Assembly (NCBI GenBank): GCA_932521035.1
Contig: OW051495.1
Coordinates: 12,276,001-12,340,000, forward strand
Direction of reading: 5' to 3'
Length of the DNA: 64,000 nucleotides
From: Oscheius dolichura
Lineage: Eukaryota; Nematoda; Chromadorea; Rhabditida; Rhabditidae
A program made the position numbers and the translations under genes. Below are positions 56,217 to 64,000 of this stretch, in pieces; the stretch's first letter is position 1, and every line of letters starts with the position of its first letter. The notes beneath the pieces are model-generated. The model saw nothing but the letters and a program-made list of their open reading frames with translations, searched no databases and was not told the origin of the DNA.

Positions 56217-58243
56217 TCCTGAAAAGGGTAGTCTCTAAGCGGCCGGAGAATAGAAATGGGGGAGGAAAATATGGCAAAGGGCAGATTATTCTGGATCTCT
56301 GGCTTCGAATCGGACTACGGTAGTTTTTTAATATATTTGTGCGCCTTCCAGCCGGTACAAAGGAATCTATGGCGTCAAAAATAAGTTAGCGTACAATTAA
56401 ATAATAAAAACGTATGTCAGTCCTCCCCCATAATCTGTATTAGTTGATTAGCTCTCAGGGACTAGTGGGAATGGGGAAAATGCATAAAACAAAATGTGTC
56501 CCTGGGAGGAAATGAGAAATTTCCGACGAAAGCCAAAGAGCAAAAGCTGTAGGAATGAAGGCTGGAGGAGGCTGGCGGAGCAAGTGGCCGGTATAACTTT
56601 CGGAGGCGGTTTTAAGGGGGTCACTAATTTCGTTACTGTAGCTTTTCTTCTTCTTCTAGATGATGCCGAGCCCAGCATTCAAATACACTTTTAAAAATCA
56701 GGAAGCTTCACTGTTCTGCCTTCTTATAATTAATTTAAAAGGCATTAATTTAATGAGCGTGAAAAAGACGAGGAAAATGAGTGGGTAATAGAGTGAACGC
56801 CTTCTGAATATATCTACACAGCTGAAATAAAACCATTTCCTTGTCTGCAAAAGCAAATTACGGCAAAAATTGAGGAACCAAAGGAATTTTCCCCCATTTC
56901 TTTAAAAATCTGGTGGGAGAGGAAGTATGCGACTAGCGGGAAGTATAATAAAAGAAATTCTTGGCCAAATTACTCCCGTTCTAATAAAATAAAAAGGTAT
57001 AATGAATCTATTGATATCTTGACGAGGGAGAGAGTTTAAAAGCAGGGGATCAAGCAGATTTAGCGGGTATATATATAGGTATATAGGGGCTATAGGTCAA
57101 CGCGTAAGCTATTTTGCAATGGAGAACAATATTGTTTGTGGTCAACGACTTGATCGTCGTGGTCCTGGGGGGATTACTTTCTCTCTCTTTCTTTTATCAG
57201 GTGAGATTCCATTGTTCCACAAAATCAGGAGGAGCGATCAGGAAGTCTGCCAATTTGCACGTAACATCATAATATTAGTATCAGCTGAATAGAGAGATAA
57301 TTTGGAAGTGTGCATATTTTTAAACAGGGAAAAACGTAGATTGATGAGTCAACGTCTGTATCTGTTGATCTTGTGGGCTTCATTAGAGGCATATGGTTCT
57401 TCGGAGTGGGGGAAGGAAGAAATGGCAACAAAAAGTAGACTGCCACCTCCTCTCTTTTAGGTCATGAGAGGTGGTAGCCTTCCTTACTAGAGGGGTTATA
57501 TTGTGATACTGAGGTCTATATGGTTAAAAGACTAGCAGCGAGCTAGGGTCATATAGGAACTGACAAGGCCCAAAATTATTAACGCTATCTTTTCTTATAG
57601 TCCATTTCCAACGGATATTCTCCAGAAAAACGTCTCCGCTGTAGGACCAGGAAGCTTTCAAACCTGGTCCCGTAGCGGAGACGCGCCGCCAAATTTGAAT
57701 CCATGGAATATCAGTTGTTGTTTTTTTTGGGTCATAATGAAAATTGGTCATTTGTACTCATGATACTATGGAAAGGGCGAGTCTGGTCGTGTAATTCCAG
57801 GTCCGATTTACCCGTAACTCCTTTTAAAAAGAATAAAAGATGGGCGGTAAAATAATCCAAGGATTTAGTCTTTAAAAAGCTCCAAAAATGTAGTTTATAG
57901 CCCTATCTGGTCGAGAGTTCAGGTCTGATTCACGAGCTACATATCATCCCTCCCATGTTGTAAGATAAAAACAGAAGAAATGACTCAAGGCAATAGCGAA
58001 AGAAACGAATCGAAAATCACAAATCGGGTATACAGTTTATGTTCCCCTTTGTCCTATTCTCAGGTGAAATAAACATAAGCCACAGCACTTTTGCACAGCG
58101 GCGGCTACGGTAAAGAAGAGGACACCCGATCTCTGGGAGACAGGTGAAATAGGGAGTTCCTCCCTCCCCGATTCCGCCTGCTGGGCCTTTTATATCAGCT
58201 TTTATATCAGGACCGGAATTTAAATAATACGGAGTACATGTAC
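56217..58243. other. Intergenic; contains a hairpin and a possible orphan first exon
   Basis: No full gene. A plus-strand hydrophobic stretch at 57120-57199 (ILFVVNDLIVVVLGGLLSL) ends at a good donor (CAG|GTGAGA) and is preceded by TATATATA-rich DNA, so an isolated first exon or receptor relic is possible. No downstream exon was found. Confidence 0.35.
57631..57683. ncRNA. Candidate structured RNA / near-perfect hairpin
   Basis: Left arm CGTCTCCGCTGTAGGACCAG and right arm CTGGTCCCGTAGCGGAGACG can pair over 21 positions with three central mismatches, around an 11-base loop. This size and pairing fit a miRNA-type precursor or the core of a small inverted-repeat element. No copies were noticed elsewhere in the window. 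Confidence 0.35.
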
Positions 58244-58662
58244 TTAGCCTTTTCCTTGGCGGCGTACAGTAGAATAACACGCACTCAATGATACGAACGT
58301 TGTAGTCAAACAGCCATTGTCATCGACTGCTGTTTGACCGATAATTATTAAGCCGTCACAAAAAACGATATGTTCTCCCACGTAATCTTCGTTCTGGATG
58401 TCACCTGGGGTCAAAATACTAACGCATTCCACGCAGTTAAATTTTTGGGTAGCTAAAAAGGGTAGTCCTGAAATTGAAGCTTGAAGTTCTCGACCCGTTA
58501 TTGTGGCCACTTCTCTCCCAACGAAGGGCTTCTCCTCAAATCTGGACGTCACAAAAATAGCAAGGAGTAGCTCTCAATTTTTGAGCAGGAATCTCTGCTT
58601 TCGCAATCGTATAGCTCATACGTAACTCCAGCAAATGGTAAGCCCAATTTTTCCTTATCCAT
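58244..58662 (-). pseudogene. Cys-containing secreted-protein fragment
   Basis: After an acceptor (GACGTCCAG) at 58542 the minus strand is open to 58244. It reads LPFLATQKFNCVECVSILTP, HIVFCDGLIIIGQTAVDDNG and CLTTTFVSLSACYST, a pattern recalling nematode extracellular C6/DUF281-type domains with an xNGCLT...C end. A preceding piece from ATG at 58662 (LPFAGVTYELYDCESRDSC) ends in a stop before the exon and does not join in frame. It is probably a decayed member of the neighbouring secreted-protein cluster. The family call is tentative. Confidence 0.35.
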
Positions 58663-58988
58663 GGAGTAGAATGAACCTCGTCGTCGGCACGGGGCTGTCC
58701 AAAGGCCGCTTCCTATTGTCCTACATCTCCATCATTTTTGAGATTGTGGTAGCACTGTAAATGACCGGAATTTAGCTGACCAACTGAAGTGATCAGAAAA
58801 TAGCGGAAGTAGAAAAAGCCAGACCATAGTAAACTATAAGAACTGGTCTCTCGTTGTTTCATCCATTTTCTCCCCTTTGGATCCTAAAATGGTCTAACTT
58901 TTTTGGCTTATTATTACCAAAAACTCCCCAGCAAATAGACCACAAAAATGGAAACACAACAGGGAAACTTTATTGATATCAGGTTACC
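58663..58988. other. Spacer with polyadenylation signal
   Basis: Minus-strand AATAAA (TTTATT on plus, near 58970) follows the stop at 58989, marking the real 3' end of the CUB-like locus. No other feature seen. Confidence 0.4.
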
Positions 58989-60061
58989 TCAATCGGATAC
59001 TGTAGTGTCCCATGTAATGTTAAAATGAACAGTCATCGGTCCAAATATGCTGATTTCGACGCTACCGCCAGTTGTAATATTGTAACTATTTGTAATGGAT
59101 ATTTCTGGATCAAATGTCACACTGCGTTTTTCTTCAGTTTCAACTTTAATAACCGATCTTGGTGTAAAATCAATAGTTGACCAATTGAAGGCATATTCTG
59201 TTCCCGGTTAGACTTTCCTGAACCCTATCCGTTTTTTTTTCAAGACGCGGAAGTCAATACCAATGACATTCAGGGTAATATTGGCCGCAGGGTCAGTAAA
59301 GGCTTTGGATTCCGTCTTGATGACGCCTGTTGTGTGCGTCAAATGCAGATTCATAATCATATCAGGTGCGTAGGAAGTTACAGAAAATGACATCATAGAC
59401 GACCCTTCTCGACCAGATAAAACGAGGATTATCAAGGCCAATTAAATCTGGCAATTTGTGAGTATTGAGGATGGAACCACAAGTTCAAATTACCCGCGCT
59501 GTCCATGAGCAACATCAAAGCCGGAAACTTTACATTCTCATTGTTGAGTCCAGGCGATATTTTGAAGAAATTCAGTTCCGTAAACTCACTGGTTTCATTC
59601 CATTGTGCAGTGCTGAATTAGTACGTTCCAACAACCGAAGCATTAGCAGCCGTCCCATTCAGGAGATAAATAGAGGTACCATCCATGGTTGTGGTAATAT
59701 CGGGGATTAGACCGGTCTTTTTGTTCACACTTTCCATCACATAGGCGGTAAACTGAAACGGGAGGATTTTATACAGGCTTGTAAATCAGACGCTTACCTT
59801 TGGGTTGCCTTTTACTTTATAAGTCGCTCTTCTTCACTACCGTTCATAACCATGACCATTGGTTCCTCTCCAGGAGTAATCGAATATTCTTCGACTTTTC
59901 CAGAGTAATTGACTAAAAACGAGAAACTTTGAATAAGAAAAGTTCTCTTACATGGGGCCAAGTGATATTTCTCACAACCACAGTCCGGATTGCTCTTGTC
60001 GGATGGTAAAATGTTGTTAATTGAAAGAGTAGGAGGCCGAGAATAATCTCGAGTGGGCAGC
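58989..60061 (-). pseudogene. CUB-like secreted protein, apparently decayed
   Basis: Resembles the C-terminal part of nematode CUB-like (CUB_2) secreted proteins, which are often pathogen- or stress-induced in the gut. Reading 5' to 3': SDKSNPDCGCEKYHLAPF joined across a 40-base intron to NYSGKVEEYSITPGEEPMV; VKGNP; FTAYVMESVNKKTGLIPDI and SIYLLNGTAANASVVGTY; NETSEFTELNFFKISPGL; then two related modules (TTGVIKTESKAFTDPAANIT and RSVIKVETEEKRSVTFDPEI). Breaks: a frame change after NGSEEE, a stop after ASVVGTY, a frame change near 59445 and a stop near 59212. No normal intron explains these, although the last module is intact to a TGA at 58989 and a polyadenylation signal follows. Sequencing indels are the alternative. 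Confidence 0.5.
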
Positions 60062-60163
60062 CTGGTGAACAGAATACGAATGAATGGTGGGGGAAGGCAG
60101 GCAACCGTTTGGCTGCTCTTATAATCACTTAATAGTGGCTAGAATCTAGTGAAGGTCGACCCA

Positions 60164-60499
60164 TTAGGCAGTTTCAAAAGCATCAAACAGTGTGACGTTC
60201 ACCTCATCCGGTTTGTACCGAAATTGTGTACTGCTTATGAAATTGCCACAGAGAGCCATATCATCGGGAAAATAGACCTAAAACGGGCATTCTAATCGGA
60301 GTGAAGTCTACCGTATAGAGGCAAGAAGACCCGATAGAAAATGGCCCATAAGGGAGCAGATTATAAGAAGTCCAGTTCCTCTCCAAGGTAATTGTATGGT
60401 TATAACATGCTGAACACATCTTACATACGTAGTAGCAAGGGAAAGAGACGTACGAGAGTATAACGATGCAGCAGCCGTCACAAGGAATACCGCTTCCAT
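60164..60499 (-). CDS. Small secreted CUB-like protein (copy 2)
   Basis: Three short exons in phase: a signal-peptide exon (MEAVFLVTAAASLYS) with donor TCTC|GTACGT; a middle exon with CYNHTITLERNWTSYNLLPY and GSSCLYT; and a last exon VYFPDDMALCGNF ending LFDAFETA and TAA. Together about 90 residues, the length of one CUB-like domain with two Cys pairs. Exon structure matches copy 1 at 60950-61316 exactly, including the GTACGT donor and the stop position, so the two are tandem duplicates. The stop may be genuine, or the domain may once have continued into the locus at 58989-60061. Confidence 0.5.
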
Positions 60500-60949
60500 C
60501 TCTTGTTAATCTGTGTTGCCAAAGAGGTGGATTTAACACGGGTAGAGGATGATTTTTTGCGCCGGATCAGATTAACAGTACACTATTTGGTGCCCGCTAA
60601 GTCAGTTTGTTTTTACAGTTTTTAGCCAACAAAATTAATAGGTAACGGTAGGGAAGGAGGGGTTACATGGCTACATTTTTGTGGCCACATTCAAATTCAC
60701 TAAACGGTTATATTACCCTTCCAAAAACAGTCAATTGTCCGCTATGTATAGAAAAACTCACACTTAATTAGGCTATAGCCTGTTTGAGAATATTCATATA
60801 TCCCCGCTAGTGCATTTTGAATCTCTGCAGAAGCTCGGGTGGTTCTTGAAATACCTACATGAACAAAGGGAGGTGGAAAACAGTTTCTTACTTCAGGGTT
60901 TCCCAAGTTTCTCCGGCTAAAACTGTGATTACAACATACACTTCACTCA

Positions 60950-61316
60950 CTATTCTATGTCAAACGCATCGACTACGGCAATATCCCAATTGAAGTGTGG
61001 TGACTGGGAATAATTATCATAAAAATTTAAATGAATATAAAAGTCACCACAAAAAGCTGTATCATTGGGAAAGGTGAACTGTGACGAAATAGAAAGAGTA
61101 GCTGATTTTTGTATTTTACCGTATGCGGATTAAGAACAAGAGCACAGTTTTCGAATGGATGGAGCAATTCAGACGCCCAATTCTTCTCAAGTGTTGTTGT
61201 TTGATTTTGGCATACTAAAGATTACCGTGTTACTTTACAACAATACGTACGAGGAAATAAATCTTGAGCTCCAGCTATCACGAACAAGGCAGTGAAGAGA
61301 AGGACTACCGTCATGC
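60950..61316 (-). CDS. Small secreted CUB-like protein (copy 1)
   Basis: ATG at 61316 begins a signal peptide (MTVVLLFTALFVIAGAQ). Exon 2 gives CQNQTTTLEKNWASELLHPF and NCALVLNPHT. Exon 3 gives FTFPNDTAFCGDFYIHLNFY and FNWDIAVVDAFDIE, then TAG. Four cysteines and an aromatic-rich beta pattern fit a single CUB-like domain. The donor GTACGT and acceptor positions equal those of copy 2. An alternative donor overlapping the stop (TA|GTGAGTG) would extend the protein into at least one more short exon (FSRRNLGNPE), so the 3' end is uncertain. Role by family: secreted, possibly immune or gut-lumen; inference only. Confidence 0.5.
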
Positions 61317-61704
61317 TAGCAAAATGAGATGTTCCAACCACAATTTTAACGAAGGGTAGGGCGGATAGCGCTTTGTACCAGATCAGATCAACGGGGGTTC
61401 GAGAGTGTAGAATGAACTTTGGTTTGTGATTTTATCGCAAAAAGTTTATGCGCAACCGATGATCTTATGGGAATCTGTGTACCGGAACCGGTCGAGATTT
61501 GCTCTCACGCAGCATTGAAATACTCTCCATCTTTTTATCCTGCACGATTTGGGATTACGTTCGACAGAAATTAACGAGGAAGTACCGAACAGAGGAACCC
61601 AAACAACGGGTATTAAAACGTTTTTAGCGTGTCAGAAGCTTCCTTTCTAATGTTTTCAATCGCCTTGTCAACAACAAAGAGATGTAAACTTTTATTAATT
61701 GCAC
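61317..61704. other. Spacer between CUB-like copy 1 and receptor C
   Basis: Presumed promoter of the CUB-like gene and 3' flank of receptor C. No other feature recognised. Confidence 0.35.
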
Positions 61705-63583
61705 CTAATTCCACATCTTTTGAATGGTTTTGTAGTGATCCGCTGAACCGCTTTGCATATCTATCGGTTGACCCGTGAGATCCATGACACCTAGAATAGA
61801 AAAGTTTTATCGTGCCCTCATTTTTCACCTACCTTGCCCTCTGTTTTTGAAAATATTCCGCCTTGCATTCTTTCTTGTTAAAATTAACAACCAGGGGAAG
61901 AGGAGATTTCCCAATGGGATTAGCTGAAAAACAGCATAAAGGGCAGAAAAGGAGAAAAATACATTGTGGTAAGCAAAGGACAGCCATCCGAAAGCGACAT
62001 CTTCATAGACACCGAGGGTGATGATAAAAATACAGCAATAGGCAGAGACACGGAGGGTTACCTCTCCCATTAGGGATATGAGCAGCTGGCGGTTGAAATA
62101 ATACAGGGTAGCACTCTAGAAATTAAAAACAAAGTAAGAAAAGTAAGGGTGTAAACCGTAAAACGACGGTCTAGGGACTGGCCAATACCATTTCTATAGC
62201 TGTGGATATTGCACCGGACGGCGAGGAATAGTTGCTGAAATTCTTTACTAATGGAAAATTCTGGAACATCTCGGTGAGACCAATATTTTGAACGTCAAAA
62301 AAGCTTTGTTTGCTGCATAAAAATTGTCGAAACCCCGCCGGGAGAAGTTACAGTAACCCCAAGAAGAGCTGACCGTGGGTCCCAAGCGGAAACTATAGCT
62401 CAAAACTCACTCCCATGGCTATTGAGAAGAATGAAAAGGCAGCAATAGAAGCAGCCAAACTGGTCCTAGCTAAAAGTGAGCACAATATTTACAGTAAGCA
62501 TACGCACTGTTGAGAACTGCCACCACCCAGGAATAAGAGCAGGCACCGGCTACTCCAACAATTATTATGGCTATAACCAGCGTGACGACCTTCCATTTCA
62601 GGTAGAAATTAGTCTGCGAATTAATTAGGCGTTCTGTCGCCGTGATAAGAATCCCAAAAGCGAAGAGGGAAAACCCCATCTCGTGGTAGAAGAGCGGCTT
62701 GTAACATACTCCCGGCTGGCCGTCTAAATTTATCAAAAAATCGTAGGGGTAAATGAATTAATCTTACCTTCGGTCATTACGTCGGATAATTGGAACAGAA
62801 TTTGCCCTTTGGAAATTTTACACCAGAGGGAGAAAGAATAACTGATATCGGTGAAGAAAGACGAAAAATACATGTTGAGGAGGCAGATTCTGGAAAGGGG
62901 GAGATTGTAATGATCAGTTTACAAGAACTTATGGACTTCTGACTACAGTATGCGAATTTATAAAGCATACTGCCTCTTATTTGCTAATGTTACCCCCAGG
63001 AATCCAAAATGGTCTTTCAATCCCATGCTATTTTTGATTTTTGCCGTTTATAGCCCAAGTTTTGATCGTTGAATGCGTTTCTTTTGAAATTTCTCACGTT
63101 TCTTAAAATGATGCAACTCTCATGTAATTCAGTAGTGTGCCGGGAAAAACTCACAAAGAACAAAAAATCATGGGTAATTTTCCGATTATTTTTCCTTCGT
63201 AAACCTGTTTTGATCCGTTTATATTGGATTATTATTTTTGTAGCAAGCCCCACGCATACAAATTGCAAAAATTGAATTTTTTGACCCGTTTTTGACTCGT
63301 TGACCCCTTTCTTTTTGCAAAGAACACGTATTCCGTTTTGTTCCTATAACGTGCACATCCTGCTTCTTGCAGTGACCTTCTCACGCAAACACCTACGACA
63401 ATTTGACTCGTAGTAGATTATGAGAGAACGACTTCCGCCGACACGAACATTGCCCTCGACTTACTTTGCAACAATGTTTAATACATCATGACGAAATACA
63501 CTGTAAATGACAGTCATTGTTGTCAAACTACTGAATAAATGAAGAGCATAGATGGGGGCAAAAAGATACCACGGGGCAGACAT
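61705..63583 (-). CDS. Seven-transmembrane chemoreceptor, Sre-like (copy C)
   Basis: Third member of the family represented at 1566-3099 and 4863-6810, about 55 kb away and on the opposite strand. Exons chain in phase from ATG at 63583: TM1 (WYLFAPIYALHLFSSLTTM), TM2 after a roughly 560-base intron (ICLLNMYFSSFFTDISYSF), then FYHEMGFSLFAFGILITATE with the shared RLIN. TM4 is VVTLVIAIIIVGVAGACSY and TM5 has QLFLAVRCNIHSYRNGIGQ. Next come YYFNRQLLISLMGEVTLRV, TM7 with LIPLGNLLFPWLLILTRKN, and the family tail VMDLTGQPIDMQ ... KTIQKMWN. All introns fall at the same positions as in copies A and B, but sequence identity is much lower, so this is an older paralogue. Confidence 0.82.
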
Positions 63584-64000
63584 CTCTCTCCAGTGATAAA
63601 TCTGTAATGAGACAAGATATTATGTTGTCAAATGCATCAAGCGGGAAGTAATTGGCTTTTTAACGGCGTTCATGCGACGGTAATCAGCATTATAAGGTCG
63701 TGAGAAGAAAAAGCGGTGAGGCAAAAAATGGTCTACTTTGGACCAAACGGTTCTTTTTGGGATTTTGAGCTAACATAGAGTACAGACATAACTGCAACGT
63801 GTAATAATTAAATTGTATTGTTTCTATTTTAAGCTGGAAGGGAGTTAACTTTTTTGCTGTTTTTAATGGATATTTCAGGGAATTTTCACCCCACCTCAAA
63901 TTTTTTGTACTGCTCAACAAAAGGCTACTGTATACAACCGATTTTAATGTGGAATTATCCCGGTGGAGGAGAGAATGATCCGTGACGTATTCATTACAAA
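63584..64000. other. Window end, upstream of receptor C
   Basis: No exon recognised. It should include the promoter of receptor C. Confidence 0.35.

Noticed and set aside
1-64000. CRISPR arrays, bacterial operons or phage genes
   Set aside because: Gene structure is wholly eukaryotic, and no regularly spaced direct repeats were seen.

Overview
The window looks like nuclear DNA of a rhabditid nematode, most likely Caenorhabditis or a close relative. The evidence is many multi-exon genes with very short introns (about 35-60 bases), the TTTTCAG-type 3' splice signal, apparent trans-splice acceptors just upstream of several start codons, and nematode-typical families: serpentine chemoreceptors, an MLT-10-like moulting protein, nematode CUB-like proteins, OSM-9/OCR-type TRPV channels and N-myristoylated globins. 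There is no sign of bacterial gene organisation. All gene models were built by hand from frame continuity, splice signals and family resemblance, so exon edges are predictions.

Layout. 1-6.8 kb: two tandem plus-strand seven-transmembrane receptors of one family (Sre-like). 7.3-11.6 kb, minus: a 19-exon TRPV channel. 11.9-13.0 kb, minus: an F-box-like protein. 13.9-14.7 kb, plus: a basic, probably nuclear protein. 15.3-18.3 kb, plus: an MLT-10-like secreted protein with a histidine-rich tail. 18.4-19.6 kb, minus: a PDZ protein with membrane segments. 20.1-22.3 kb, minus: a ZNF277-like zinc-finger protein. 22.6-23.4 kb: two small convergent genes. 25.9-28.9 kb, minus: a long acidic/basic nuclear protein with a Rif1-like C-terminus. 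29.5-31.8 kb: a terminal exon, a GPI-type cysteine-rich secreted protein and a small helical protein. 32.2-34.5 kb, plus: the V-ATPase accessory subunit Ac45/VHA-19. 35.1-36.0 kb, plus: an unknown gene with a 7-base microexon. 36.0-40.5 kb: no recognisable gene. 40.5-44.7 kb: a globin and a coiled-coil protein, convergent, both starting with a possible N-myristoylation signal. 46.5-48.8 kb: a broken or poorly resolved locus holding a foldback element. 49.4-51.3 kb, plus: a second type of chemoreceptor. 53.2-54.3 kb, plus: an Ala/Pro-rich secreted repeat protein with Lys-Arg cleavage sites. 54.6-56.2 kb, minus: a Str-type chemoreceptor. 58.2-61.3 kb, minus: CUB-like genes, one apparently decayed. 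61.7-63.6 kb, minus: a third receptor of the Sre-like family.

The two ends are chemosensory (five receptors plus a TRPV channel, the kind of channel that acts in nematode ciliated sensory neurons). The middle holds conserved housekeeping genes (V-ATPase subunit, ZNF277, Rif1-like) and cuticle or secreted proteins. Small inverted-repeat elements are scattered through introns and intergenic DNA, and one family has four copies, all intronic.

The observations most worth following up are the KR-punctuated Ala/Pro repeat precursor, the TRPV intron without an AG acceptor, the 7-base microexon, the intron-resident element family, the foldback element in a broken locus, the near-identical exon/intron block shared by the two tandem receptors, and the Rif1-like protein that lacks the usual large N-terminal region.
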